Shown piece by piece: positions 7,874 through 18,600 of a stretch of 64,000 nucleotides of DNA; position 1 is the first letter of the stretch; every line of letters begins with the position of its first letter. The position numbers were made by a program, and so were the translations under genes. The notes below the pieces were generated by a model. It was not told the origin of the DNA, made no database searches, and saw only the letters and a program-made list of their open reading frames with translations. Origin of the DNA: UBA1941 sp046329555 (GTDB lineage: Bacteria > Bacteroidota > Bacteroidia > Chitinophagales > LD1). The DNA lies in assembly GCA_046329555.1 (NCBI GenBank), contig JAXLUK010000001.1, forward strand, positions 682,001-746,000, in the 5' to 3' direction.

Positions 7874-9649
7874 ATGACCATCACGCGCTTATTCGACTAC
7901 CTGCATCTGCAGGCAAGCACCAGACCCGATCAACCGTGTATTGCAGGAAAAGTAAAAGAGGGTGACACCAAAAAATGGCAACACTACTCGTATCGCGAAA
8001 CGCAGGAGATGGCCGACCGCGTGAGTCAGTTGCTGATTAATTTGGGTATTCAGAAAGGCGATATGATTGGCTTGAGCGCGCTTAATTCTCCGCAATGGAA
8101 TTTCATTGATCTGGGTACGCAGCAGATTGGTGCGATTCTGGTGCCGCTTTATCCAACGGCCAGTACCAACGACTTCCAGTTTATTTTTAACGATGCGGGT
8201 GTAAAATATGCCTTTATGGGCGATGCCGGTCTCTACAAAAAAACGGCGCAGATTCAACCACAGGTTCCTTCACTTAAAGGTATTTACACCTTTGATGCTA
8301 TTCCCGGCGCCACGCATTGGGAAAGCGTACTACCACCGGTTGCGCAAATCAACCACGAGCTGCTGAACCAACGCAAAGCGGCTGTTAGCGAAGATGACAT
8401 TGCTACGATTATTTACACCAGTGGCACCACCGGCAATCCGAAAGGTGTGATGCTGACGCATAAAAACATGGTAAGCAATTTGAAGATGACCGACTCTATT
8501 CTGCCTTTTGAGGAAGGCAGGAAATCGTTGAGTTTTTTGCCGCTTTGTCATGTTTTCGAACGCATCGTATTCTTCGCCTACATCAAGAACGCCATCCATA
8601 TTCACTATGCGGAAAATCTGGAAACCATTGGTGAAAATCTGAAGGAAGTGCATCCGTATGTATTCACTACCGTGCCGCGGTTGCTGGAAAAAGTATATGA
8701 ACGCATCATGAATACCGGCCATGCCCTTACCGGAGTAAAAAAGAAATTGTTTTTCTGGGCCATGGAATTGGGCAGCCGTTATGAGCTGAATAAAAATCAA
8801 GGACTGAGTTACACGGTGCAATTAGCGATAGCGCGAAAACTAGTTTTTAGCAAATGGCAGGAAGCGTTGGGCGGCGAGGTGAAATTTATTGTAACCGGCG
8901 CCGCACCATTGCAGGCGCGTTTAGGTAGAATTTTCTCGGCCGCCGGCATTGCTGTAGTGGAGGGTTACGGACTCAGCGAGTCATCGCCTGGTTTATGTAT
9001 TAACCGGTATGAAGAAAAAGACCGGATGATTGGCACCGTAGGATTGCCGCTTCCGGGTGTGGATATTAAGTTGGCAGAAGACGGAGAAATTCTGGCCAAA
9101 GGTCCGAATATTATGAAAGGCTATTACAATCGTCCGGATTTAACGGCCGAGGTGATTGACAGCGATGGCTACCTGCACACTGGTGATATTGGCGAATGGG
9201 TGGATGGCAGATTTCTGCGGATTACCGATCGCAAGAAGGAGTTGTTTAAAACTTCGGGCGGTAAGTATGTAGCGCCGGCGCCTATTGAAAACAAGCTGAA
9301 GGAATCGCATTACATTGAGCAGGTGATGTTGGTGGGTGATAATATGAAATTTGTGTCGGCATTGATTGTACCCTCGTTTGCCAATTTACAGGCGTGGGCC
9401 AACGAGCAAGGCATTGCCTATGAATCGAACCGTCAAATTGTAGATAACGAGAAAGTAAAAGCGTTGATCCATGCCGATATTGAAAAATGCAATAAAGAGT
9501 TTGGTCAGGTAGAACGGGTGAAGAAGTTTGTGTTGTTGGATAAAGAATGGACGATTGAAGACGGCGAACTGACGCCTACGCTGAAAGTGAAGCGCAAGGC
9601 CATTTTGGCGAGATATGCGCAATTAGTGGAACAACTGTACCTCGACTAA
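7874..9649 (+). CDS. fadD: Long-chain fatty acid--CoA ligase
   Basis: A 591-residue AMP-forming acyl-CoA synthetase that activates long-chain fatty acids to acyl-CoA through an acyl-adenylate. The P-loop-like motif TIIYTSGTTGNPKGVMLTHK lies near residue 180, the adenine-binding motif GYGLSESSPG near 370, and YLHTGDIGEWVDGRFLRITD near 440 precedes the hinge KKELFKTSGGKYVAP with the C-terminal catalytic lysine region. Length and motif order match the FadD15/ACSBG-like long-chain group common in Bacteroidota. The enzyme is soluble and probably peripheral to the inner membrane. The gene is followed after one base by a PAS-domain gene, with which it may be co-transcribed. Confidence 0.92.
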   Translation: MTITRLFDYLHLQASTRPDQPCIAGKVKEGDTKKWQHYSYRETQEMADRVSQLLINLGIQKGDMIGLSALNSPQWNFIDLGTQQIGAILVPLYPTASTNDFQFIFNDAGVKYAFMGDAGLYKKTAQIQPQVPSLKGIYTFDAIPGATHWESVLPPVAQINHELLNQRKAAVSEDDIATIIYTSGTTGNPKGVMLTHKNMVSNLKMTDSILPFEEGRKSLSFLPLCHVFERIVFFAYIKNAIHIHYAENLETIGENLKEVHPYVFTTVPRLLEKVYERIMNTGHALTGVKKKLFFWAMELGSRYELNKNQGLSYTVQLAIARKLVFSKWQEALGGEVKFIVTGAAPLQARLGRIFSAAGIAVVEGYGLSESSPGLCINRYEEKDRMIGTVGLPLPGVDIKLAEDGEILAKGPNIMKGYYNRPDLTAEVIDSDGYLHTGDIGEWVDGRFLRITDRKKELFKTSGGKYVAPAPIENKLKESHYIEQVMLVGDNMKFVSALIVPSFANLQAWANEQGIAYESNRQIVDNEKVKALIHADIEKCNKEFGQVERVKKFVLLDKEWTIEDGELTPTLKVKRKAILARYAQLVEQLYLD

Positions 9650-9650
9650 T

Positions 9651-10325
9651 ATGCGCATGAAAACTGAAATCAGCGGTATTTATATTTCTTCGGAAGAATT
9701 AGAGCATCTGAAGGAATTATTCCAGCAAGATTTAAATTTTGAATTGGGTCATACGCCTGCGGCCAAGACGGAAAAATTGGAGAAAGCGGTGCGGGAGCTG
9801 GAAGATTTATACCATGCTGCACCTTGTGGTTATCATTCACTGGAAACGAACGGTTACTTTATTCGGATTAACGAAACCGGTTTGGAATGGCTGGGTGAAA
9901 AGCGCGAAAGTTTGCTAGGCCAAAAAACGCTGGAAGAAATGCTGCATCCCGATTCGCGTACGTTGTTCAGAAGGAATTTTGACCGGTTGAAGGAATACGG
10001 CAAGCTGGAAGATATTGAGTACATTCTTCAGCCTGAGGAAGGGCCGGTGCGACCAGTTTTGCTGAGTGCTACGGCACTGTATAATAAGCGCGGTGAATTT
10101 GTGATGAGCCGCGAAGTGTTGTACGACATTTCTCACCGTAAACAGATGGAAGACCGGTTAAAGCGCATCAATTCATTTCGCGACATGCTGATGCACGAAG
10201 TGTTGGTAGAAACGCGTGAAATCAGGCTGGCGCTGGAGCATATGAATGATGCCGAAAAAAACTATCGCATCAATTTGTTGTGTGATCATATTGAAAGGTT
10301 GGCGCGTATGTCGGCCAGCGTTTAG
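9651..10325 (+). CDS. Single PAS-domain protein
   Basis: A 224-residue soluble protein. An N-terminal helix is followed by one PAS domain at about residues 55-165. In it LYHAAPCGYHSLETNGYFIR, then NETGLEWLGEKRESLLGQKT, then the PAC-like VLLSATALYNKRGEFVMSRE leading to VLYDISHRKQMEDRL are typical. A C-terminal helical segment (about 170-224) resembles the first helix of a kinase dimerisation region, but there is no histidine-kinase core, GGDEF or HTH. It is therefore a free-standing sensor or adaptor module; ligand and partner are unknown. It follows the acyl-CoA ligase by one base and abuts pyrG tail to tail (stop codons adjacent at 10325/10326). Confidence 0.82.
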   Translation: MRMKTEISGIYISSEELEHLKELFQQDLNFELGHTPAAKTEKLEKAVRELEDLYHAAPCGYHSLETNGYFIRINETGLEWLGEKRESLLGQKTLEEMLHPDSRTLFRRNFDRLKEYGKLEDIEYILQPEEGPVRPVLLSATALYNKRGEFVMSREVLYDISHRKQMEDRLKRINSFRDMLMHEVLVETREIRLALEHMNDAEKNYRINLLCDHIERLARMSASV

Positions 10326-11960
10326 CTACACCACAACTTCTGAATTGCGGGCGATAGTTTTGCGTTGAAGCAAAGCCGCTTTTACCAATCCAATAAATAG
10401 CGGATGTGGATTTTCTACAGTAGATTTTAATTCGGGATGGAACTGCACGCCGATGAACCAAGGGTGAGCGGGAACTTCAACAATTTCAACCAAGCCGCTA
10501 TCCGGGTTTCGGCCGGATGCTTTCATACCGCTGGTTTCGTACGCTTCCAAATACCGGTTATTGAATTCGTAACGGTGGCGGTGACGCTCAGCAATGCATT
10601 CGTGGCCATAGCATTCATGCGCCTTGGTACCGGGCGTTAGTTGGCAGGCATAGGCGCCCAGGCGCATGGTGCCGCCCTTCATGGTAATTTGCTTTTGTTC
10701 AGCCATCATATCAATCACCGGATTGGGTGATTGTTCGTCCATTTCGGTGCTATGCGCACCCTTCAGGCCGAGTACATTTCTGCCATATTCAATCACCGCC
10801 ATTTGCATACCTAAACAGATTCCCAGGAAAGGAATATTGTTTTCGCGTACGTAGCGGATAGCGGCAATTTTCCCTTCTATGCCCCGACTACCGAAACCCG
10901 GCGCTACCAGCAATCCATCGAGGTGGCCCAGCTTTTGAGCTGCATTATCATCCGTGAGCTGTTCGCTGTGAATACTTTCCACCACTACCTTGCAGCGGTT
11001 GGCCACGCCAGCATGAATGAATGATTCGTAGATGCTTTTGTATGCATCTTGCAGCTCGATATATTTTCCAACCAATCCGATGCGCACTTCTGCTTCAGGA
11101 TGTTTGAGCACCTGAAGGAAATTTTTCCATTTACCCAGATCACAAACACCATCGGCGGGTAATTGCAATTTGCGAAGCACCGTAGAATCTAACCGATCTT
11201 TTTCTAATTCTACCGGCACAGAGTATATACTATCCGCATCCGATGCTTGTATTACGGAGTCGGCATCCACATTGCAGAACAGCGCCAGCTTGCGCTTCAG
11301 GTCAGCAGAAAGCGGTTGTTCGGTGCGGCAAACCAGAATGTCGGGTTGAAGACCGTAGCTTTGCAATTCCTTTACCGAGTGTTGAGTAGGCTTTGTTTTT
11401 AACTCTTTCGCTGCTTTGAGGTAAGGAATGAGCGTAAGGTGGCACACCAGCACATTGCTATGACCCAGTTCCCAAACAATTTGCCGAACGGTTTCGATAT
11501 ATGGTAGGGCTTCAATGTCGCCTACGGTTCCGCCAATTTCTGTAATTACAATATCGTAATCGCCGGATTGGCCCAGCAACATCATGCGCCGTTTAATTTC
11601 ATCGGTGATATGTGGAATCACCTGAACGGTTTTGCCCAGAAAAGCGCCTTCGCGTTCACGGTTGATGACATATTGATAGATTCTACCCGTAGTAACATTG
11701 TTGGCCTGAGAAGTAGGTACATTCAGAAAACGCTCATAATGGCCCAGGTCGAGATCAGTTTCAGCGCCGTCGTCGGTCACATAACATTCTCCGTGCTCAT
11801 AGGGGTTTAGCGTGCCCGGATCAACATTTATATAGGGGTCGAATTTTTGAATCGTAACGCGATATCCGCGGCTCTGCAACAGCTTGGCCAATGAAGCTGC
11901 AAAAATACCTTTCCCTAATGATGAAGTAACACCGCCGGTTACGAAGACATACTTAGCCAT
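10326..11960 (-). CDS. pyrG: CTP synthase (glutamine hydrolysing)
   Basis: PyrG converts UTP to CTP using ATP and ammonia from glutamine. The 544-residue product has the synthetase domain first (MAKYVFVTGGVTSSLGKGIF, then IQKFDPYINVDPGTLNPYEH, GECYVTDDGAETDLDLGHYE and EIGGTVGDIE). The class I glutamine amidotransferase domain follows, with the nucleophile C382 in FLGICLGMQ and the His-Glu pair in QFHPE near the C-terminus. It is complete and of usual length. The gene is convergent with the PAS gene and has its own promoter-like element 60 bp upstream. Confidence 0.98.
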   Translation of the reverse strand: MAKYVFVTGGVTSSLGKGIFAASLAKLLQSRGYRVTIQKFDPYINVDPGTLNPYEHGECYVTDDGAETDLDLGHYERFLNVPTSQANNVTTGRIYQYVINREREGAFLGKTVQVIPHITDEIKRRMMLLGQSGDYDIVITEIGGTVGDIEALPYIETVRQIVWELGHSNVLVCHLTLIPYLKAAKELKTKPTQHSVKELQSYGLQPDILVCRTEQPLSADLKRKLALFCNVDADSVIQASDADSIYSVPVELEKDRLDSTVLRKLQLPADGVCDLGKWKNFLQVLKHPEAEVRIGLVGKYIELQDAYKSIYESFIHAGVANRCKVVVESIHSEQLTDDNAAQKLGHLDGLLVAPGFGSRGIEGKIAAIRYVRENNIPFLGICLGMQMAVIEYGRNVLGLKGAHSTEMDEQSPNPVIDMMAEQKQITMKGGTMRLGAYACQLTPGTKAHECYGHECIAERHRHRYEFNNRYLEAYETSGMKASGRNPDSGLVEIVEVPAHPWFIGVQFHPELKSTVENPHPLFIGLVKAALLQRKTIARNSEVVV

Positions 11961-12015
11961 AATTCCCTGATTTTTTGACTAAAGCGGTGTAAAAAAGAAA
12001 CCGTCTTCGGTCGTA

Positions 12016-12023
12016 CAAATGTA
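12016..12023 (-). promoter_or_regulatory. -7 element of the pyrG promoter
   Basis: TACATTTG on the minus strand is an exact TAnnTTTG match, 56 bases before the pyrG ATG. No convincing TTG was found at the expected spacing. Confidence 0.45.
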
Positions 12024-12230
12024 AGGAAAATTTCAGGAATAGCCACATGCATTGTGCTCATTCACGTTCTTTTCAATAGTTCATTTTGGCAACTGAAGTA
12101 TACAATTCTCCCGCATCATGGCGCATTATGGCGCATCAAAAACTAAAAGAAATTGGCTGTTATCAGCCATTTTTTATTGGACGAAATTTCGCATTGTTAA
12201 AAATTTGTAGGCCATTTAACTTTTATTATA

Positions 12231-12238
12231 TATCTTTC
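12231..12238 (+). promoter_or_regulatory. Possible -7 element of the collagen-like gene
   Basis: TATCTTTC matches seven of eight positions of TAnnTTTG, 18 bases before the ATG at 12256. The nearest TTTG upstream (12204) is 23 bp away, longer than usual. The rest of the 11961-12255 gap shows nothing else. Confidence 0.3.
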
Positions 12239-12255
12239 CCATGTAAATCCTTGAT

Positions 12256-15200
12256 ATGAGTAAACAGCTACCCCTGTTGCTGGTGGTGGTGCTTTTTGCG
12301 TTTTCGGCTTTTGCCCAAAACAATATTGGCATCGGAACACCCAATCCAGATGCCAGTTCAATACTAGACCTTAGCAGCACAAAGAAAGGCTTTCTGGTTC
12401 CCAGACTCACCACCGCACAACGGTTGGCGATAGCAGGACCCGCCAATGGCTTGTTAGTTTATGATGTCAACGTAAACTGCTTCTTTTATTTCAACGCATC
12501 TACCAATGCGTGGGTTTCTCTTTGCCAGGCAATAGGTTCTGGACCTACTGGTTCAACCGGCGCTTCTGGAAATACTGGTCCGCAAGGACCTGTTGGCCCT
12601 GCCGGTGCTAATGGTCTGAATGGTGCTACAGGAGCAACAGGTGACACTGGTCCGCAAGGACCGGTTGGCCCTGCCGGTGCTAATGGTTTGAATGGTGCTA
12701 CCGGCGCAACTGGTGATACCGGTCCACAAGGACCGATTGGCCCTGCCGGTGCTAATGGTCTGAATGGTGCAACAGGAGCAACTGGTGATACTGGTCCCCA
12801 AGGACCGATTGGCCCTGCCGGTGCTAATGGTTTGAATGGTGCTACAGGAGCAACAGGTGATACCGGTCCGCAAGGACCTGTCGGTCCCGCCGGTGCTAAT
12901 GGTTTAAACGGTGCTACAGGAGCAACGGGTGATACTGGTCCGCAAGGACCGGTCGGTCCCGCCGGTGCTAATGGTTTAAACGGTGCAACAGGAGCAACTG
13001 GTGACACCGGTCCGCAAGGACCGGTTGGGCCTGCTGGTGCTAATGGTTTAAATGGTGCTACCGGAGCAACTGGTGATACCGGTCCGCAAGGACCTGTCGG
13101 CCCCGCTGGTGCTAATGGTTTAAATGGCGCAACTGGAAATAATGGAGCAACAGGGGCTAACGGCGCAACTGGTGACACTGGTCCACAAGGACCAGTTGGT
13201 CCTGCTGGTGCTAATGGTTTAAATGGTGCTACTGGAGCTACCGGCGCAACGGGTGACACCGGTCCACAAGGACCGGTTGGTCCTGCCGGTGCTAATGGTT
13301 TAAATGGTGCTACCGGCGCAACTGGTGCAACTGGAAATAATGGAGCAACAGGGGCTACTGGCGCAACTGGCATCGCTGGTGTAACCGGAGACACTGGTGC
13401 TACTGGGGCAACAGGCGCTACAGGTACTGCTGGTGCAACAGGAGCCACCGGCGCAACAGGTAACAATGGTGCCACTGGTGCTACCGGTGCAGCTGGAACT
13501 AATGGCTCAACTGGTGCGACTGGTGCGACTGGCGCAACTGGTAACAATGGTTCTACTGGTGCTACCGGTGCTGCTGGAACTAATGGCGCGACTGGCGCTA
13601 CAGGTATAGCAGGTGCTAATGGTGCGACTGGCGCAACTGGTGCTACCGGCGCAACTGGTAACAATGGTTCTACTGGTGCTACCGGTATAGCAGGTGCTAA
13701 TGGTGCAACTGGTGTAACCGGAGACACTGGTGCGACTGGCGCAACTGGTGCTACCGGTGCTGCTGGAACAAATGGCGCAACGGGTGCTACAGGAAATAAT
13801 GGTACTACAGGTGCAACGGGCGCTACTGGTGATACTGGTCCGCAAGGACCGGTTGGCCCTGCCGGTGCTAATGGTTTAAATGGTGCAACTGGAAATAATG
13901 GAGCAACAGGGGCTACCGGTGCAACTGGTGCTACCGGTGCTGCTGGAACTAATGGCGCAACGGGCGCTACTGGCGCAACAGGCATCGCTGGTGTAACCGG
14001 AGACACTGGTGCTACTGGGGCAACAGGAGCCACCGGCGCAACAGGTAACAATGGTGCCACTGGTGCTGCCGGTGCTGCTGGAACAAATGGCGCTACAGGC
14101 GCTACTGGTGCAACAGGCATCGCTGGTGTAACCGGAGACACTGGTGCGACTGGCGCAACTGGTGCTACCGGCGCAACTGGTAACAATGGTTCTACTGGTG
14201 CTACCGGTGCTGCTGGAACTAATGGCTCAACTGGAGCTACAGGTGCAACAGGAAATAATGGTGCGACGGGCGCTTCGGGCGTAGCTGGTGCAACAGGAGC
14301 CACCGGCGCAACAGGTAACAATGGTACCACTGGTGCTACCGGTGCTGCTGGAACTAATGGCTCAACTGGAGCTACAGGTGCAACAGGAAATAATGGTGCG
14401 ACGGGCGCTACAGGTATAGCAGGTGCTAATGGTGCAACTGGAAATAATGGAGCAACAGGCGCTACAGGAGCTACCGGTGCTGCTGGAACAAATGGCGTAA
14501 CGGGCGCTACTGGTGCAACAGGCGTCGCTGGTGTAACCGGAGACACTGGTGCTACTGGGGCAACAGGCGCTACAGGTGCTGCAGGTGCAACAGGTAACAA
14601 TGGTACCACTGGTGCTACCGGTGCTGCTGGAACTAATGGCGCAACGGGCGCTACAGGAGCTTCGGGTGTAGCTGGTGCAACAGGAGCCACCGGCGCAACA
14701 GGTAACAATGGTGCCACTGGTGCTACCGGTGCTGCTGGAACTAATGGCTCAACTGGAGCTACAGGTGCAACAGGAAATAATGGTGCGACGGGCGCTACAG
14801 GTATAGCAGGTGCAACTGGTGCAACTGGAAATAATGGAGCAACAGGCGCTACAGGAGCTTCGGGTGTAGCTGGTGCAACAGGAGCCACCGGCGCAACAGG
14901 TAACAATGGTGCCACTGGTGCCACCGGAGACACAGGTGCAACGGGTGCCACTGGTAATGCAGGAAATACCGGTGCGACTGGCGCTACAGGTATAGCAGGG
15001 GCTAATGGTGCAACGGGAGCGACTGGCGCTACAGGTACCGTAGGTGCTAACGGTGCGACGGGGGTAACTGGGGTAACTGGGGTGACTGGGGTGACTGGCG
15101 TCACCGGTGCCACTGGAGCTACAGGTACAGCCGGAACTACTGGAGCTACCGGTGTTACCGGACCTACAGGGCCTACAGGCATTAGAACTTACAACGCGGT

Positions 15201-15606
15201 TGGAACTACTGATGAAGTTATCGCTGCTCCCGCTTATGGCAGCGGCGTATGGGTGGATATGCCGCAAATGTCAATAACCTTCACACCACTGAATACAAAC
15301 GCAAATCTGGAGTTCAGCTCAAGATGTACTTACTCGAGCACTAACTATGATGAACACCGGCTGCGCTTTAGAATAGTTCAGGATGGTACGGTCTTGAAAG
15401 AATTCCATGCGTACGGCACCATCACGTTTAATGCGACTAACGCTATTACGATGACGTACCCGCTAACGGTAGTAGTTGGAACTCCGTCAACAGTAAAAAT
15501 TCAGTGGTCGGCAGAATCAGTCTCTACGCCATTGGTGAATTTCTATAATTCACCAGCTACGCAATCTTATACTTATCGTTCATTAACTATAACTGATAAA
15601 CCATAA
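12256..15606 (+). CDS. Exported collagen-like repeat protein
   Basis: A 1116-residue secreted fibre-like protein. A signal peptide (MSKQLPLLLVVVLFAFSAFA) leads into a short N-terminal domain found in many Bacteroidota proteins (NNIGIGTPNPDASSILDLSS, then GFLVPRLTTAQR, then ANGLLVYDVNVNCFFYFN, then WVSLCQ). From about residue 95 to 975 the chain is an unbroken G-X-Y repeat, mostly GAT/GNN/GDT triplets with interspersed GPQGPVGPAGANGLN blocks, which should form a collagen-like triple helix. A non-repetitive C-terminal domain of about 135 residues probably nucleates trimerisation or binds a ligand. Extracellular or cell-surface display is inferred. The stop overlaps the longer possible start of the next gene (TAATG), and both probably form one operon. 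Two related genes lie at 38914 and 54300. Confidence 0.88.
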   Translation: MSKQLPLLLVVVLFAFSAFAQNNIGIGTPNPDASSILDLSSTKKGFLVPRLTTAQRLAIAGPANGLLVYDVNVNCFFYFNASTNAWVSLCQAIGSGPTGSTGASGNTGPQGPVGPAGANGLNGATGATGDTGPQGPVGPAGANGLNGATGATGDTGPQGPIGPAGANGLNGATGATGDTGPQGPIGPAGANGLNGATGATGDTGPQGPVGPAGANGLNGATGATGDTGPQGPVGPAGANGLNGATGATGDTGPQGPVGPAGANGLNGATGATGDTGPQGPVGPAGANGLNGATGNNGATGANGATGDTGPQGPVGPAGANGLNGATGATGATGDTGPQGPVGPAGANGLNGATGATGATGNNGATGATGATGIAGVTGDTGATGATGATGTAGATGATGATGNNGATGATGAAGTNGSTGATGATGATGNNGSTGATGAAGTNGATGATGIAGANGATGATGATGATGNNGSTGATGIAGANGATGVTGDTGATGATGATGAAGTNGATGATGNNGTTGATGATGDTGPQGPVGPAGANGLNGATGNNGATGATGATGATGAAGTNGATGATGATGIAGVTGDTGATGATGATGATGNNGATGAAGAAGTNGATGATGATGIAGVTGDTGATGATGATGATGNNGSTGATGAAGTNGSTGATGATGNNGATGASGVAGATGATGATGNNGTTGATGAAGTNGSTGATGATGNNGATGATGIAGANGATGNNGATGATGATGAAGTNGVTGATGATGVAGVTGDTGATGATGATGAAGATGNNGTTGATGAAGTNGATGATGASGVAGATGATGATGNNGATGATGAAGTNGSTGATGATGNNGATGATGIAGATGATGNNGATGATGASGVAGATGATGATGNNGATGATGDTGATGATGNAGNTGATGATGIAGANGATGATGATGTVGANGATGVTGVTGVTGVTGVTGATGATGTAGTTGATGVTGPTGPTGIRTYNAVGTTDEVIAAPAYGSGVWVDMPQMSITFTPLNTNANLEFSSRCTYSSTNYDEHRLRFRIVQDGTVLKEFHAYGTITFNATNAITMTYPLTVVVGTPSTVKIQWSAESVSTPLVNFYNSPATQSYTYRSLTITDKP
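12580..13128 (+). repeat. 72-bp tandem repeat inside the collagen-like gene
   Basis: Eight near-identical 72-bp units encode the 24-residue block GDTGPQGPVGPAGANGLN plus GATGAT, with a V/I swap in two units. Three more dispersed copies follow downstream. High DNA identity makes unit gain or loss by recombination likely. Confidence 0.85.
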
Positions 15607-15662
15607 TGCCCAATACGATTTCAAGACCAACAACCCATGCGCATTTACTTAAATCAATCCGT

Positions 15663-18600
15663 ATGAAACACGCAAAGAATATGTGGTTCAAATTCAATCC
15701 ATCAGGTATATTATTAGTGGGTGGATTATTCTTTACCAGTACTGTTTTTGCGCAATCTGCAGAAACACTTAACCCTAATTTTCCTTTTTGGAAAACAAAG
15801 GGAAACACAGGCATCACGGAACCCACCACGCCTGTTACCTATGGTACGTCAAATTTTATTTCCGGAGAAAATTGGATTGGAACCACGGATGCGAAGGATT
15901 TCACCATTGGCACGAATAGTATTGAACGAATGCGCATCTTGAAAAACACGGGTTACGTTGGCATCGGCTATGCATCTCCGGCTACACAGTTAGATATTGC
16001 TTCCGTGAACGGCTGGGACGTGGTCAATACACCGGGCGATTTTCGAATTGGGGGTGGAAATTTGTATCAACTGCGCATAGGTGTGGCTCAAGGTGGCGCT
16101 GGCGCTGGCGATGCCTACATCAACGTTCGGCAGGGTACGCAACGCCTGTTTGTTGGCGGTGGTACGAATCATCAGTTACTGACAGTTCATGGTAGCCTCA
16201 ATAACGTAGGCATACGTACAACCGGAGGCTTAACGCCTGCTTCAGCCCTCGATGTTGCTGGTGATTTAGCCTTGCGCGAAGGTACTGCCATTACTGTTGG
16301 GAACGGAGTAAATAGTTTGACATTAACCGGAGAATTCAGCCATTACCGACTAACAGGCGCTACTTTGGCATTCTCCATCAACGCCATTGCAAATGGGAAT
16401 AACGGCCAGCTTCTTACCTTGATCAATGCCACTGGTCAAGTGATGACCATCACCAACAATAACGTGGTTAATGGTATTCTCACCGGCGGTAATTCCGATA
16501 TGGTCTCAAATGGTACCGGTAATAGTTCCGTATCAATGATTTACAATGCCACCTTGAGTCGCTGGATTGTCTACTCCAGTTCGGGGATGTTGACTGGCGA
16601 TGATTGGCATATTACTGGAAATACAGGCATTGGCAATACGAACTTTTTAGGAACCATTAATACTGCTGACTTAAAGTTCCGAACCAACAATACTGAAAAG
16701 GCTGTTTTAAATACTTCCGGCGTGCTTGCAGTGGGTAATAGCACTATGGGGGTTGCTACGGTGAATGTAACAGGCTATGATTTGTTGGGAACTTATAGCA
16801 ATGGATTCGGTTACATGACTACCCACAGCTATGCTAACGGAACCTGGAGCGACTATTTCGTGAATACGAAGGCGCGTGGCACTGGTGCGGCGCCCGCCGT
16901 AGTTCAAAACGGAGATTTTGTTGGCGGTTTGTGGGGCAATGCCTTCGACGGGGCAACTTACGACTGGATGACCAATATTGTTAGTCAGGTGGATGGTGTA
17001 CCTGCTGTGGGTAATATGCCGGGGCGTTTAACCTTTGGTACCAGTCCGGCAGGAGGTAATTATCCCGTTGAAAGAATGCGAATTAATAACATTGGCTACG
17101 TAGGAATCAATACCACCAACCCATTGTACCGCTTACATGTGGTTGACGCAGGAGCAGGTGTTACCGTTACTTATTCAGAGAATACCTATACCGGCAACGC
17201 AGACGGCGTTGGCATTAGCGGACGAGCTGTCAATAACCCGGGATATGGTTTCGGAGGAGTTCTTACCGGAGGCTATGCTGGCGTGTATAGCATAGCGAAT
17301 CCATCAACTTATACGGGTAACTCTTATGCTGCGTTCATCGAAAATTCTGGTGGTACTGCTGGAACTCACTATGGCACCTACAGCTACGCTGTGGGTACTG
17401 GTGTTCTCAACTGCGGCGGATATTTTGCCGCATCAGGCGCAATCAACAACTACGGTGTTATAGTGCCTTTGGGGGGAGGAAGGTCAGGATTTGGTACCGC
17501 AACGCCGAATTTAGCCCACGTACAAATTCAAGGGCTGGTTGGCAATACTGCTCTTTATGTTTCCGGTAGTGCTAACTCGCAAGGTATAGGCTTTGTTACC
17601 GACTGGCCAGGTATATACTTTAACAGTTACTGGAATGGGGGCGTCATGCAAATGGCCAGCACAGGGTATGCTGCTCTTATTAATTCAGAACAAGCTGCCG
17701 GAGGTATCACGTTTAGTACCACACCTACCGCCAATACCACGCAAAACGTAGCAGTTGTTGGCCTGCTGGAACGGATGCGCATAACAGGCGCAGGTCTGGT
17801 GGGTATTGGCACCAATGCACCAGCCTTTAAGCTTGATGTTTTTGATGGGTCAACCGGCGTTACCAATTTATACCGCGGAAGAAACAATGCGGCAACAGGA
17901 ACCATTACACAAATTGGCAGTATAGAGTACTTTCAGGATCAAACAGCCACTATCGACTTTACCGGTGGTAGTAATTTTTCTATCAACTTAAATGCCGGAG
18001 CAGCTTACAATTTGCAACTGGCCAATAATTCAGCCGCGAAACCTACATCGAATGTATGGACAGTGGCTTCAGACGCCAAGTTGAAGGAGGATGTTAATTC
18101 ATTTAAAGACGGATTGAAAATTTTACGTGGCGTGAAACCTATTTATTTCAAGTATAACGGTAAAGCCGGTATGCCGAAGGAATATGGCATTGGCGTACTG
18201 GCGCAAGAACTTAAAGAAGTTGCTCCGTATACCGTTGGTACATGGGAGTATTTACCCGGCAATACGCCAATTGATGAAACTACTGCCTCAAAAATTGAAG
18301 AATACTTGAGTGTAGATAATGGCGCCCTTACTTATGTTACCATCAATGCCGTGAAAGAAGTGGATGACAAACTGGAGAAAATGAAAGCTACCTATTCTTC
18401 CATTAGCGATTTCGGTACGCAAAACATGAACACTCCGGAATTGCTGGTAGAATTTAGCCCGGAATTCAAAGCCAGCCTTCAAGGGAATGCTGTGGTGAGC
18501 ATCACACCGCTAACTGCCGGCGTTACCTTGTACATCGAAGAACAAACATCGAAAGGCTTTCGTGTGCGCCAAAACGGAACTACCCAACCGCTAACGTTTA

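Noticed and set aside
7590..7965. Plus-strand frames with RDSNPHTLRLSHLKRARLP
   Set aside because: Antisense of tRNA-Leu and its flanks, the same kind of artefact.
12486..15182. Long minus-strand open frame of alternating APV/APL residues opposite the collagen-like gene (similar ones at 38955-40184 minus and 52187-54022 plus)
   Set aside because: Direct antisense of GGN-GCN-ACN repeats, which cannot create stops in that frame; composition is purely a shadow of the collagen triplets.
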